Shown here one piece after another: positions 6,924-15,812 of a DNA stretch of 64,000 bases. Positions within the stretch are counted from its first letter, which is position 1. Each line of letters begins with the position of its first letter. Source of the stretch: an uncultured Kineothrix sp. (GTDB lineage Bacteria; Bacillota; Clostridia; Lachnospirales; Lachnospiraceae); contig CAJUSR010000011.1 of the NCBI GenBank assembly GCA_910588855.1, positions 1 through 64,000 of the forward strand. Direction: 5' to 3'. The notes beneath the pieces are model-generated. The model did no database searches. It was given only the letters and a program-made list of their open reading frames with translations, and was not told the origin of the DNA. The position numbers were made by a program, and so were the translations under genes.

Positions 6924-8684
6924 ATGAAGAAAAGAGTAATTCCGGTAATAATTGCAATCGTCCTTATTATATTTATAGTTGCAATTAGTGTTGGCGTAAA
7001 ATTGATGGACAAATATTCGTATTCCAAAGAACGGGCGGATTTGGAGGAATATTTTTCGATAAGAAGTTTGGATGAAGTGGCTATCGTGCTTGGGGATGAG
7101 TTGATTGAGGAATCGGCCAGATTGATGGATGGCGCGTATTACTTTGATTTGGCAACGGTTCACAAATATCTGAATGACAGATTCTATGTAGATGAGAATG
7201 AGCAATTGCTGCTGTATACCCTGCCAAGGGATACGGTCAGGACAGTAATCGGTTCCTCTGCCTATACAACGAAGGACAATGGGGCAGAAATGGGGGTTCC
7301 GATTGCCAGATATGCGCCGTCAGCGGATGGCAGCGGGGAAACCCTTTATATAGCGGCAGATTATGTAAAGCTGTTTACGGATTTCTCCTACCGGACATTT
7401 ACCGGGCCGAACCGAATGCAGGTTTATACAAAAGAATATACCGGGAAGGGGGAGGAAGCCTATATTGCCAAAGATACGGCAGTGCGGTATCAGGGTGGGG
7501 TGAAAAGCCCTATCCTTACGGAGGTGGTTCAAGGCGATAGCGTGACTGTTTTAGAAGAAATGGAGAACTGGAGTAAAGTCAAAACAGGGGATGCTTTTAT
7601 CGGTTATGTGGAGAATAAGCGGTTGGAAAAAGGAGGCGGGAGCAGCCTGGAGATTGAGGCGCAGCCGCAGGAAGGGGATGCATCTGCAAATGTAGGTGGG
7701 CAGTCTTTCCTAAACCCTGAATTTACCAGTATTTCAAGACCGTATAAAATAAATCTGGCATGGCATGCGGTGGCAGGAACGGCCGGAAATGATACGCTGG
7801 TTTCCGTGCTGGAAAAGACGGAGGGCGTCAATGTAATATCTCCCACATGGTTTGCCCTTACCAATAACGCAGGGGATTTTTCCAGTTTTGCATCAAAAGC
7901 CTACGTGGAGAAAGCCCATAGTATGGGATTGGAAGTATGGGGGCTGATTGATAATTTTTCTAATCCGGATGTAGATACTTATGAGGTGCTGTCTTATACG
8001 AGCAAAAGGGCATACCTTATAGACAAGTTGGTACAGACAGCGCTTGAGTATGATTTGGACGGCATTAATATTGACTTTGAGGGGTTGAGCCAGGATACGG
8101 GGGAACATTTTATACAGTTTATCCGTGAATTATCCGTCCTGTGCAGGGAAAACGGAATTGTGCTTTCGGTGGACAATTATGTGCCGATGGGATATACAGA
8201 CCATTATAATCGAGGGGAACAAGGGGTATTTGCGGATTATGTGATTATTATGGGATATGATGAGCATTATAACGGCAGCCCGGAGGCAGGGAGCGTGGCG
8301 TCTATCGGCTTTGTGGAAGACGGGATACGCAAGACTGTGGAACAAGTTCCGGCGGAAAAGGTGATTAATGCTGTGCCGTTCTATACCCGCATATGGAAAA
8401 GCGAAGGGGCGAACCTAACAAGCGAAGCGGTAGGGATGGAAATGGCGGAGCAGTTTGTGTCAAATCATAATATAGAAGTGCGGTGGGATGAAACCACCTG
8501 CCAAAATTATGGGGAAATCCAGGAAGGCGGAGTGTTCTATCAGGTTTGGTTAGAGGACGAACATTCTATAGAAGCGAAGCTGAATATTATGGAGAAGTAT
8601 CATATTGCCGGAGTGGCATCATGGAAGCTGGGATTTGAGAAGCCATCGATTTGGGATGTGATTGGAAATTATTTGAACCAGTAA
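6924..8684 (+). CDS. Membrane-anchored GH18 glycoside hydrolase with SH3-like domain
   Basis: A 586-residue exported protein. One N-terminal membrane segment (about 5-25) is followed by a region resembling the copper-amine-oxidase N-terminal/stalk domains of clostridial envelope proteins (about 45-165). Then come an SH3-like domain (about 175-235) and a GH18 TIM barrel (about 272-586). The catalytic DGxxxDxE motif is present as D379-G-I-N-I-D384-F-E386. The closest functional relatives are the YaaH/YdhD-type spore or cell-wall N-acetylglucosaminidases, which cleave peptidoglycan or modified cortex rather than chitin. A CwlD-type amidase follows 68 bases downstream, which supports a role in cortex or wall turnover. 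Substrate specificity is inferred, not visible. Confidence 0.85.
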   Translation: MKKRVIPVIIAIVLIIFIVAISVGVKLMDKYSYSKERADLEEYFSIRSLDEVAIVLGDELIEESARLMDGAYYFDLATVHKYLNDRFYVDENEQLLLYTLPRDTVRTVIGSSAYTTKDNGAEMGVPIARYAPSADGSGETLYIAADYVKLFTDFSYRTFTGPNRMQVYTKEYTGKGEEAYIAKDTAVRYQGGVKSPILTEVVQGDSVTVLEEMENWSKVKTGDAFIGYVENKRLEKGGGSSLEIEAQPQEGDASANVGGQSFLNPEFTSISRPYKINLAWHAVAGTAGNDTLVSVLEKTEGVNVISPTWFALTNNAGDFSSFASKAYVEKAHSMGLEVWGLIDNFSNPDVDTYEVLSYTSKRAYLIDKLVQTALEYDLDGINIDFEGLSQDTGEHFIQFIRELSVLCRENGIVLSVDNYVPMGYTDHYNRGEQGVFADYVIIMGYDEHYNGSPEAGSVASIGFVEDGIRKTVEQVPAEKVINAVPFYTRIWKSEGANLTSEAVGMEMAEQFVSNHNIEVRWDETTCQNYGEIQEGGVFYQVWLEDEHSIEAKLNIMEKYHIAGVASWKLGFEKPSIWDVIGNYLNQ

Positions 8685-8752
8685 GGTTAGGCTCATTTTT
8701 CCGTATACTGTTTCATAAGTTTTAATAATAGAAGAAACAGAGCGGTAGAAAA

Positions 8753-9508
8753 ATGATAGAGGAAAAGCAGGGTAAGGTTTTAAGGATAATTATGGCGGCG
8801 ATTCTTCTCGTGTCTATGTACTTCGTGGCAGGGGAAGGAGCCGCTTATGTTAACTCGGGCAAAGTGACGGAAGGAAGAGGGGCAGGGGAAGGTAGCAGGG
8901 ATATAAGAGAAAGGGAATTATGTGTGGTGATTGATGCCGGTCACGGAGGCGCCGACCCTGGGAAGGTAGGCGTGAATGGTTCTTTGGAAAAAGATATTAA
9001 CCTGAAGATTGCGGAAAAAGTAAAAAAATTTCTTGAGTTGGATGGGGTAAAGGTTATTATGACGAGGACGGACGATAATGGCCTGTATGACGAAGGGGCT
9101 TCCAACAAAAAAGTGCAGGATATGAAGCGGCGGATTGCGGTTATTGAGGAGGCGCATCCCCAAATTGTGGTGAGTATCCATCAGAACAGCTATCATGAAG
9201 AATATGTCCACGGAGCCCAAGTCTTTTATTATGAAGGAAGTGTGACAGGGAAGCGGCTTGCGGAGCTGATTCAAAAGCGTTTTGTCATCACTGTGGATGG
9301 GGAGAATAAAAGGGAGGCAAAAGCGAATGACAGCTATTACCTTTTGAAAAAGACGTCCTGTCCTATTGTGATTGTAGAATGCGGGTTCCTTTCTAACCGG
9401 ACGGAGGAAGAAAAACTAAATTCCGAAGCTTATCAGGAGAAGGCGGCATGGGCAGTCTATATGGGGATTATGCAGTATTTGAATACGACGGAATCTTCCA
9501 TGCGGTAG
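8753..9508 (+). CDS. cwlD: N-acetylmuramoyl-L-alanine amidase, CwlD-like
   Basis: A 251-residue Amidase_3 zinc enzyme that cleaves the bond between muramic acid and the stem peptide. A membrane segment lies at about 10-28. The catalytic domain shows the zinc ligands His64 (VIDAGHGG), Glu79 (SLEKD) and His143 (VSIHQNS) and the catalytic Glu209 (VIVECGFLSN). Size and the VECGFLSN ending match CwlD, the germination-specific amidase that helps form muramic-delta-lactam in spore cortex. Position after a YaaH-like GH18 gene agrees with a sporulation role. A vegetative amidase of the same fold is the alternative, so the symbol is a best guess. Confidence 0.8.
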   Translation: MIEEKQGKVLRIIMAAILLVSMYFVAGEGAAYVNSGKVTEGRGAGEGSRDIRERELCVVIDAGHGGADPGKVGVNGSLEKDINLKIAEKVKKFLELDGVKVIMTRTDDNGLYDEGASNKKVQDMKRRIAVIEEAHPQIVVSIHQNSYHEEYVHGAQVFYYEGSVTGKRLAELIQKRFVITVDGENKREAKANDSYYLLKKTSCPIVIVECGFLSNRTEEEKLNSEAYQEKAAWAVYMGIMQYLNTTESSMR

Positions 9509-9521
9509 CGGTTAGGAAGTA

Positions 9522-9550
9522 GAGACAAAAAGTAAAAGATATGGTATACT
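9522..9550 (+). promoter_or_regulatory. Promoter of the tsaC-rpiB-upp-comEB operon
   Basis: GAGACA (9522-9527), 17 bases, then TATACT (9545-9550) with an extended -10 TGG just before it. The ATG of tsaC is 18 bases beyond the -10, so the leader is very short, with AAGGTG (9555-9560) as ribosome binding site. Confidence 0.5.
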
Positions 9551-9567
9551 ATATAAGGTGAATTTGA

Positions 9568-10629
9568 ATGGAAACAAAAATTGTTCCGATAAAGGAAGAA
9601 AATTTAGATAAAAGCGCTTTGGAAGAGGCCGGGAAAGTTATAAAAAAGGGCGGCCTGGTGGCGTTTCCTACGGAAACGGTCTACGGACTTGGCGGAAACG
9701 CTTTGGATGAAGCTGCCGCAGGGAAAATATACCGGGCGAAAGGGCGGCCTTCGGATAATCCTTTGATAGTGCATATCTGTAGGTTGGAAGATATATATCC
9801 TATTGTAAAGGAAGTGCCGGAAGCGGCTTTAAAACTGGCGGATGCTTTTTGGCCGGGGCCTCTTACGATGATTTTGCGGAAATCAGACAAGGTGCCTTAT
9901 GCGACTACCGGAGGTTTGGACACGGTAGCGGTCAGAATGCCGGGGCATAAAACGGCGCTGGCTTTTATCGGGGCAGCAGGAGGATACGTAGCAGCCCCCA
10001 GCGCCAATACGTCTGGGAAGCCGAGCCCTACTTTGGCAAAGTATGTAACAGAAGATTTGGGCGGCAGGATAGATATGATTATCGATGGCGGCAGGATAGC
10101 CATCGGGTTGGAATCGACAATTGTGGATTTGACGGAGACGGTTCCGGTAATCCTTCGCCCCGGTTATATTACAAAGGAAATGCTGGAAAAGGTTTTAGGG
10201 TATGTGGAAACGGATAAAACGATTTTAGACGATGATGCAGGACAAGCCCCTAAGGCACCCGGGATGAAGTACAAACATTATGCGCCGAAAGGGGAATTGA
10301 CGATTATCAGCGGCAGCCGGGAAAATGTGATTGAAGCAATCAACCAAAAAAGCCGGGAGATGGAAGAAAAAGGGAAAAAGGTAGGGATAATAGGCACGGA
10401 TGACACGATAGCCTTTTATCGGGCGGATGTAGTAAAAAGCGCGGGCAGCCGGGAAAAAGAAGATACCATTGCGAGTGCATTGTACCGTATTCTGCGGGAA
10501 TTTGACGATGAGGGGGTAGACGTGATATATTCCGAATCTTTTGAAGAATCGGCAAAGGCCGGCGGAATCGGACAGGCGATTATGAACAGGCTGTTAAAAG
10601 CGGCAGGGCATCATATGGAGAGGGTATGA
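9568..10629 (+). CDS. tsaC: L-threonylcarbamoyladenylate synthase (Sua5/YwlC type)
   Basis: A 353-residue enzyme making threonylcarbamoyl-AMP from threonine, bicarbonate and ATP, the first step of t6A37 synthesis in ANN-decoding tRNAs. The N-terminal YrdC domain (about 10-200) has the family motifs VAFPTETVYGLG, KGRPSDNPL and the SANTSGKPSPT segment. The C-terminal Sua5 domain (about 225-350) makes this the long Sua5/YwlC form rather than the short TsaC. It starts a run of closely spaced nucleotide-metabolism genes, with rpiB 39 bases after its stop. An orthologue of B. subtilis YwlC, which also lies near upp in several Firmicutes. Confidence 0.93.
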   Translation: METKIVPIKEENLDKSALEEAGKVIKKGGLVAFPTETVYGLGGNALDEAAAGKIYRAKGRPSDNPLIVHICRLEDIYPIVKEVPEAALKLADAFWPGPLTMILRKSDKVPYATTGGLDTVAVRMPGHKTALAFIGAAGGYVAAPSANTSGKPSPTLAKYVTEDLGGRIDMIIDGGRIAIGLESTIVDLTETVPVILRPGYITKEMLEKVLGYVETDKTILDDDAGQAPKAPGMKYKHYAPKGELTIISGSRENVIEAINQKSREMEEKGKKVGIIGTDDTIAFYRADVVKSAGSREKEDTIASALYRILREFDDEGVDVIYSESFEESAKAGGIGQAIMNRLLKAAGHHMERV

Positions 10630-10668
10630 TTGGCAAACTATTGGATGGCAAGACAGGAGGAAGAGAAA

Positions 10669-11121
10669 ATGAACATTGCATTGGGCTGCGACCACGGCGG
10701 ATTTGGACTGAAACAGGAAATTATTAAATATTTGGAGGAAAGAGGAATCGCATATAAAGATTTTGGTTGTATGGATACTGCGCCTTGTGACTATCCGGAG
10801 TTCGGAATGGCGGCGGCAAAGGCAGTGGCAAAAGGCGAATGCGACAGAGGGATTGTGGTCTGCACGACAGGGATAGGCATATCCATTACCGCAAATAAGG
10901 TAAAGGGCATCCGCTGCGCTTTATGCTCCGATACGGTTTCCGCCAGATTGACAAGGGAACATAACGATGCCAATGTACTTGCCCTTGGGGCAGGGATTGT
11001 GGGAACAAATTTGGCTTTGGGAATCGTAGAGACATTTTTGGATACGGCATTCCCGGGAGAGGAAAAGCATTGCCGGAGAGTGGAAAAAATCACTGCATTA
11101 GAAGAAGAAAGTATGAAATAA
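10669..11121 (+). CDS. rpiB: Ribose-5-phosphate isomerase B
   Basis: A 150-residue RpiB/LacAB-family isomerase interconverting ribose-5-phosphate and ribulose-5-phosphate in the non-oxidative pentose phosphate pathway. It shows the N-terminal GCDHGGFGLK motif and the active-site segment VVCTTGIGISITANK, whose cysteine is the catalytic base in the family. The reading frame opens at a TTG at 10630, but AGGAGG at 10655-10660, eight bases before the ATG at 10669, fixes the start and the family-typical N-terminus MNIALGCDHGG. It supplies ribose phosphate for PRPP, which fits its place before upp. Confidence 0.95.
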   Translation: MNIALGCDHGGFGLKQEIIKYLEERGIAYKDFGCMDTAPCDYPEFGMAAAKAVAKGECDRGIVVCTTGIGISITANKVKGIRCALCSDTVSARLTREHNDANVLALGAGIVGTNLALGIVETFLDTAFPGEEKHCRRVEKITALEEESMK

Positions 11122-11152
11122 AAGAAGCATAAGACGAAAGTGAGGTAGAAGA

Positions 11153-11782
11153 ATGTCAAAAGTAATCATCATGGATCATCCGCTAATTCAGCATAAGATT
11201 GGGTATATCAGGAGAAAACAGACGGGAACCAAGGATTTCAGGCAGACCATCGGAGAAATTGCGATGTTAATCTGCTATGAGGCCACGAGGGATTTACAGC
11301 TTTCCGAGGTTCAGATTGAAACGCCTATCTGTGAAGCTACAGTAATGGCACTGAAAGGGAAAAAGATGGCGATTGTTCCAATCCTTCGGGCTGGTTTGGG
11401 GATGGTGGACGGCGTTCTTCAGCTTATACCTGCTGCAAAAATAGGGCATATCGGTTTGTACAGGGATCCGGATACATTGGAACCTGTAGAATATTATTGC
11501 AAGCTTCCGGCAGACTGTGCGGAGCGGGAAGTCTTTGTTGTGGACCCTATGCTGGCAACAGGGGGGTCTTCTGTGGCTGCGATACAGATGTTGAAAGACA
11601 AAGGGTGCAAAAATATACATTTTATGTGCATCATTGCTGCGCCTGAAGGCGTAGAACGCATGAAAAAAGAACACCCTGATGTAGATATGTATATCGGCGC
11701 CCTGGATGAGAAACTGAACGACCACGGATATATCGTTCCGGGATTAGGGGATGCCGGGGATAGGATATTCGGCACGAAATAA
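11153..11782 (+). CDS. upp: Uracil phosphoribosyltransferase
   Basis: A 209-residue UPRTase converting uracil and PRPP to UMP in pyrimidine salvage. The length is exactly that of the bacterial family. The PRPP-binding loop is VVDPMLATGGSS (129-140), and the uracil-binding region near the C-terminus, GYIVPGLGDAGDR, is intact. GAGGTAGAAG precedes the ATG. It lies between rpiB and comEB in the same direction with gaps of 31 and 18 bases, so co-transcription is likely. Confidence 0.97.
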   Translation: MSKVIIMDHPLIQHKIGYIRRKQTGTKDFRQTIGEIAMLICYEATRDLQLSEVQIETPICEATVMALKGKKMAIVPILRAGLGMVDGVLQLIPAAKIGHIGLYRDPDTLEPVEYYCKLPADCAEREVFVVDPMLATGGSSVAAIQMLKDKGCKNIHFMCIIAAPEGVERMKKEHPDVDMYIGALDEKLNDHGYIVPGLGDAGDRIFGTK

Positions 11783-11800
11783 AAGGATAGCAGGTGGCAT

Positions 11801-12280
11801 ATGAAACGGCAGGATTATATTTCTTGGGATGAGTATTTTATGGGGGTGTCGGTGCTGTCTGGTATGCGCTCCAAGGATCCGCATACGCAAGTGGGGGCTT
11901 GTATTGTCAGTCAGGATAATAAAATTCTATCTATGGGTTATAACGGATTTCCGGCTGGGTGTTCGGATGACGAATTTCCCTGGGCCAGGGAAGGGGATTT
12001 GGGCGATAATAAATACGCATATGTGACCCATAGCGAATTGAACGCCATATTGAACTATCGGGGAGGCAGCCTGGAAGGGGCAAAGATATATGTATCCTTA
12101 TTCCCTTGCAATGAATGTGCGAAGGCAATTATTCAGGCGGGGATTAAAACGATAGTATATGACAGCGACAAATATGCAGACTCTCCTGCCACGAAAGCAT
12201 CCAAAAGAATGCTGGATGCAGCAGGGGTAAGATACTACCAGTACCAGAAAACCGGGCGTAAAGTAGTATTGGACATGTGA
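11801..12280 (+). CDS. comEB: dCMP deaminase (ComEB-like)
   Basis: A 159-residue zinc-dependent cytidine/deoxycytidylate deaminase, producing dUMP from dCMP for thymidylate synthesis. The zinc site is His77-Ser-Glu79 and Pro-Cys103-Asn-Glu-Cys106. The HSE form, rather than HAE, is normal in the dCMP branch. The N-terminal SWDEYFMGVSVLSGMRSKDPHTQVGA is characteristic of ComEB/Dcd-type enzymes. It is the last of the nucleotide genes in this run. Called comEB by homology only; no competence genes are nearby. Confidence 0.93.
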   Translation: MKRQDYISWDEYFMGVSVLSGMRSKDPHTQVGACIVSQDNKILSMGYNGFPAGCSDDEFPWAREGDLGDNKYAYVTHSELNAILNYRGGSLEGAKIYVSLFPCNECAKAIIQAGIKTIVYDSDKYADSPATKASKRMLDAAGVRYYQYQKTGRKVVLDM

Positions 12281-12350
12281 GAAAGACGCATGCCGTAAAA
12301 GATGAAGGGAAGCGGAGCGGCAATGAGCGGATACAAGGCAGGTAGGACGA

Positions 12351-13523
12351 ATGAAGCATACAGGAAAATGTGTGGTGGCAATGGTGTTGGTAGCAGCGCT
12401 GCTGGCATGGGGATTCCCTGATTGGAATGGGGGAAAAGTATGCGCCACGGAGGCTACCAGAAAGAAGCTGCAGGAAGCGGAGGACGAGAAGAAGAAAACA
12501 GAAGCTGAACTGGGGCAGACAAAAGATGAACTGCAGAACCTGAATAAAGAAAAAGAGGCGCTGCAAGGGCAGTTGAATACACTGAATAACCAGCTTCAGG
12601 AAGTAAGCAATAAACTGGAAGAGCTGGAACGGATGATTACGGAAAAAGAGGCGGAAATCGAGACGACAAAGGCAGAGCTGGCAGAGGCGAAAGCTACCGA
12701 AGAATGGCAGTATGAATGTATGAAAAAGCGGATTCAGTTTATTTATGAGACGCAGGATTATATTATGCTGGAAATGTTTTTTTCCTCGGCAAGCTTTTCG
12801 GATTTGATAAACCGCAGCGACTACATCGAACAGCTTTCCGAATATGACCGTAAGAAACTGGAAGAATATCAGCAGACCAAAGAGCTGATTGCCCTGGCAG
12901 AGGCGAAACTGGAAGATGAGAAGAAAGAGCTGGATGATTACAGAGCGCAGGTAGAGGTGGAAAAAAGCTGCGTATCCGGCCTGGTGAGCAAGACATCCAC
13001 CAGCGTTGCAGGGAAAAAGAATGAAATCTCACAGGCAGAGTCGGAGGCGCTTGCTTATGAGCAGCAGCTAATCGAACAGGAAGAGAGCATCAAGGAACTT
13101 CAGGAAAAACTGGCAGAAGAGATTCGCCTGTCCCAGTTGGCAGCCCAGTCGTCGTGGCGCGATATATCGGAAGTGAATTTTGCGGAAGGCGACCGTTACC
13201 TTCTCGCGAATTTGATATATTGTGAGGCCGGCGGGGAAAGCTTTGCCGGACAGGTAGCAGTAGGGGCTGTGGTGATTAACCGGGTGCTTAGTTCGGTGTA
13301 CCCGGATTCCGTAGTGGGCGTAATTTACCAAGGGGGACAGTTTTCGCCGGTAGCAAGCGGAAGGCTGGCTGCGGCCTTGGCCGGAGGGGCGGCAACGGCG
13401 AGCTGTTATCAGGCGGCAGATGAAGCGATGAAAGGAAATACCAATGTAGGCAACTGTGTCTATTTCCGTACACCGATTGAGGGATTGAACGGGATACAGA
13501 TAGGGGGACATATATTTTATTAA
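12351..13523 (+). CDS. Exported cell-wall hydrolase: coiled coil plus SleB-type domain
   Basis: A 390-residue secreted protein. The signal peptide (about 1-30, ending before an ATEATRKK segment) leads into a long PcsB/YvcE-like coiled coil (about 32-262) that in relatives regulates hydrolase activity through FtsEX-type partners. The C-terminal Hydrolase_2 (SleB/CwlJ) domain (about 275-390) has the signature LANLIYCEAGGES, with the catalytic-type Glu, and ends NVGNCVYFRTP...GGHIFY. SleB-type domains are lytic transglycosylases acting on cortex or wall. The combination of a PcsB-like coil with a SleB domain is common in Lachnospiraceae and may serve vegetative wall turnover as well as germination. 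Its TAA overlaps a large palindromic terminator. Confidence 0.85.
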   Translation: MKHTGKCVVAMVLVAALLAWGFPDWNGGKVCATEATRKKLQEAEDEKKKTEAELGQTKDELQNLNKEKEALQGQLNTLNNQLQEVSNKLEELERMITEKEAEIETTKAELAEAKATEEWQYECMKKRIQFIYETQDYIMLEMFFSSASFSDLINRSDYIEQLSEYDRKKLEEYQQTKELIALAEAKLEDEKKELDDYRAQVEVEKSCVSGLVSKTSTSVAGKKNEISQAESEALAYEQQLIEQEESIKELQEKLAEEIRLSQLAAQSSWRDISEVNFAEGDRYLLANLIYCEAGGESFAGQVAVGAVVINRVLSSVYPDSVVGVIYQGGQFSPVASGRLAAALAGGAATASCYQAADEAMKGNTNVGNCVYFRTPIEGLNGIQIGGHIFY

Positions 13524-13602
13524 ACGGATAAGATTCGGGTGTCAAGAAGCTTGCCGGACGGTATTGTCCGGTCAACTTTTTGACACCCGAATCTTATCCG
13601 TT
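13523..13602. terminator. Bidirectional terminator made of a long palindrome
   Basis: A 23-base arm at 13523-13545 is perfectly repeated in inverted form at 13580-13602, and a second hairpin, GCCGGAC with GTCCGGT, lies inside. The left arm begins in the stop codon of the hydrolase gene, and the right arm encodes the last two codons and stop of the convergent DUF402 gene. The core ATTCGGGTGTCAA recurs at 53890-53902 (one base longer there), so it belongs to a palindrome family. Confidence 0.8.
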
Positions 13603-14091
13603 AATATCAATGGCGCTTTCTGCTTCATCAATATATTTTTGAAGAAGAAGGAAATCGCCGCGGTAGATAATCTGAAGCAGCTTATTGAGACGGAACAGGC
13701 ATTTTTTGAGGAGTTCTTCCGATAAAGTGCCTTTATCCATTGCGATGGCAAGCTCGTCCAAATCAATCACTTTTACAAACCCGTCGGGGCATATGATAAC
13801 ATCTGCCAGCAAATCAAGGGATGTTAAGGAATTATCTTCCGGGCGGTATTCATATTCTACTATATCGCAATACCAATAGAGCAGGGAGTCGTCGTTACGG
13901 TAAAATTTGCTTAATTTCAGCCCTTCTTTCAGAAAATAGCAGGAATAGCCATGATGCAGTTCTTTTTTGGGGCGGAGGGCGTTCCATTTGGTCAGGATAA
14001 TATCTTCGTTGCATTTTAGGATAACGTCATCTTTTAAATAAACGCATTCATCGGGCATAATTCGTTTTCTGTAAAGGGTGGGATAATTCAT
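13594..14091 (-). CDS. DUF402 domain protein
   Basis: A 165-residue soluble protein with a DUF402 (FomD-like/YgaC-like) beta-barrel core. The most recognisable parts are YWYCDIVEYEY and the segment LLADVIICPDGFVKVIDLDEL. The last supplies the acidic metal-binding residues, and a helical tail (about 125-160) follows. Family members studied in other bacteria hydrolyse nucleoside di- or triphosphates or CMP-linked substrates. Substrate here is unknown. The gene is single, divergent from the ATP synthase operon, and its final codons lie inside the shared palindromic terminator. Confidence 0.8.
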   Translation of the reverse strand: MNYPTLYRKRIMPDECVYLKDDVILKCNEDIILTKWNALRPKKELHHGYSCYFLKEGLKLSKFYRNDDSLLYWYCDIVEYEYRPEDNSLTSLDLLADVIICPDGFVKVIDLDELAIAMDKGTLSEELLKKCLFRLNKLLQIIYRGDFLLLQKYIDEAESAIDING

Positions 14092-14214
14092 ATTTTTTCC
14101 TCGCTGCCGCAGGCCTTAGTGGATGATAATAGAAAAAATGGTACTATATGCCTAAATATTACTATTTGGGAAGGGAAAAGTCAATTGCAACTATAATTTT
14201 TGACATCTATTTGC

Positions 14215-14243
14215 TAGACATTAAACCAAAAAGTGGTTATAAT
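14215..14243 (+). promoter_or_regulatory. Promoter of the ATP synthase operon
   Basis: TAGACA (14215-14220), 17 bases, then a perfect TATAAT (14238-14243). It lies inside the 5' part of an open frame that extends upstream to 14148, which argues that the true start of the first gene is downstream, near 14283-14295. Confidence 0.65.
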
Positions 14244-14294
14244 TATATCCGTGGACTATTTTCAGCGTTGCAGGCTTTGCGGATGGAGGATGAA

Positions 14295-14594
14295 GTGCGG
14301 TATAGGAAGAATGTTTATCACGCCCTAACGATGATTACCCAGTTTGGGATTAATATGCTGGTACCTATTTTTCTTTGCTCTTTTATCGGGATATATATAG
14401 ACAGGAAATTCGATACTTCATTCTGGATGGTCCTTTTGTTTTTTGTAGGGGCTTTAGCCGGTTTCCGCAATGTCTTTGTATTTGCAAGAAGGATTTACAC
14501 TATGAAGAGCGAAAGGGATACTGCACATGGAAGAAAAGCAGATGCTTCCGGAAGAACAGGAGGCAGGCGGGAACAAGGCGGGAAAGGTAGATAA
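14295..14594 (+). CDS. atpZ: AtpZ/AtpI-family small membrane protein
   Basis: About 99 residues with two hydrophobic segments (FGINMLVPIFLCSFIGIYI and SFWMVLLFFVGALAGFRNVFVFA) joined by a short polar DRKFDTS turn, the pattern of AtpZ/AtpI proteins encoded at the head of F-type ATP synthase operons. The start is uncertain: an ATG at 14283 has no good ribosome binding site, while GTG at 14295 is preceded by GGAGG (14285-14289) at five bases. The upstream ATG at 14148 lies before the promoter. The basic Gly/Arg-rich C-terminus overlaps the next gene by 68 bases. Relatives help rotor-ring assembly or cation supply. Confidence 0.7.
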   Translation: MRYRKNVYHALTMITQFGINMLVPIFLCSFIGIYIDRKFDTSFWMVLLFFVGALAGFRNVFVFARRIYTMKSERDTAHGRKADASGRTGGRREQGGKGR

Positions 14595-14973
14595 GACTTT
14601 ATTGGAACTGTCCTTAGGTATCTTTTTTTGGGGGATTGCCTGTCAGGCGGTAGGAGTCTGGCCGGTGAACGATAAAATAGGGTATAGCATAGGGCTGTGG
14701 ATAGGTATATTTTTAGCAACGGCTGCGGGAATCCATATGTGGTGGGCATTAGACAGGTCGCTTGATTTTGCAGGCGCTACCGCAGTAAAAATGATGACCA
14801 AATATAATATTATCCGTTATCTGGCGATTGTGGCCTCGATGGGATTCGTGATGATAAGTGGGTTTGCCAATCCGCTTTCGGCATTTTTAGGGTTGATGGG
14901 TTTGAAAGTAGCGGCTTATTTACAGCCGTTTACTCATAAAATATGTATTAAATTTTATAGAGATCATGGATAA
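14527..14973 (+). CDS. atpI: ATP synthase subunit I-like membrane protein
   Basis: A 148-residue protein with a polar N-terminus and four hydrophobic helices in two pairs (about 26-46, 51-71, 95-112 and 113-132), ending in a short basic tail. It occupies the classical atpI position, directly before atpB with a 12-base gap, and its size and topology fit the ATP-synthase I family (PF03899). Family members assist c-ring assembly. Its start overlaps the preceding small membrane-protein gene in another frame, suggesting translational coupling. Sequence conservation in this family is weak, so the assignment depends on context. Confidence 0.75.
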   Translation: MEEKQMLPEEQEAGGNKAGKVDKTLLELSLGIFFWGIACQAVGVWPVNDKIGYSIGLWIGIFLATAAGIHMWWALDRSLDFAGATAVKMMTKYNIIRYLAIVASMGFVMISGFANPLSAFLGLMGLKVAAYLQPFTHKICIKFYRDHG

Positions 14974-14985
14974 GGAGGTGAGGGT

Positions 14986-15702
14986 ATGGGAGAAGGGATT
15001 TTGTTATCCGCTGCAGATATTGACTTTATGGTTCATGGAGTTTTTTCATATGAACTGTTTGGGCAGACTGTCTGGATAACAACTACGCATGTGTGCGTGC
15101 TAATCGTTATGCTTGTCATCATCGGTTTTTGCATTGCGGCTAACCGGGCTGTAAAGCATGCGGACGAAGTTCCGGGCACATTTCAGAACATCGTGGAACT
15201 GGTGGTAGAAATGCTGGATAATATGGTAGGCGGAGTTATGGGAAAATTTGCCGTGGGCTTCCGCAATTATATCGGTACGATATTTATCTTTATCTTACTT
15301 AGCAATATTTCCGGCTTGTTTGGCCTGCGTCCGCCGACTGCAGATTACGGAGTGACTTTTGCGCTCGGTATTATGACATTCGCAACGATTCATTTTAACA
15401 AGTTTAAGCATCAGAAGGTGAAGGGCGTTATTCGGGGATTATGCGATCCGTGGCCTATTTGGGCACCGATTAATGTAATTGGCGACGTTGCAGTGCCGAT
15501 TTCATTGTCACTGCGTTTGTTTGCGAATATTTTGTCTGGTGTTGTTATGATGGCGCTTGTCTATGGGCTGCTCTCTAAGATAGCGATTGTTTGGCCGGCT
15601 GCGCTCCATGTGTATTTTGACTTGTTCTCAGGGGCAATTCAAACCTATGTATTCTGTATGCTGACAATGACATATATTACGGATGCATGCACTACGGATT
15701 AG
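14986..15702 (+). CDS. atpB: ATP synthase F0 subunit a
   Basis: A 238-residue a subunit, the stator half-channel component of the F0 motor. It has the expected five or six membrane helices. The essential arginine sits in the conserved segment SLSLRLFANILSG near residue 175. AAGGAGGTGAGG precedes the ATG. The gene order a-c-b-delta-alpha-gamma-beta-epsilon is the standard bacterial one. The protein would pair with a c ring carrying a sodium-type site. Confidence 0.96.
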   Translation: MGEGILLSAADIDFMVHGVFSYELFGQTVWITTTHVCVLIVMLVIIGFCIAANRAVKHADEVPGTFQNIVELVVEMLDNMVGGVMGKFAVGFRNYIGTIFIFILLSNISGLFGLRPPTADYGVTFALGIMTFATIHFNKFKHQKVKGVIRGLCDPWPIWAPINVIGDVAVPISLSLRLFANILSGVVMMALVYGLLSKIAIVWPAALHVYFDLFSGAIQTYVFCMLTMTYITDACTTD

Positions 15703-15812
15703 CATGGCAAGGCAGAAAAATGGCTTGTTGTGGAATGTGTAAAAATTGAATATGGATATGGAAGAAGAAGAAAAATTCTTAAAAAGATTGAAAAATCAAG
15801 GAGGAACGAATC

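Noticed and set aside
14148..14282. Upstream ATG extending the AtpZ-like protein by 45 codons
   Set aside because: It lies upstream of the TAGACA-17-TATAAT promoter, and the extension has no similarity to the family.
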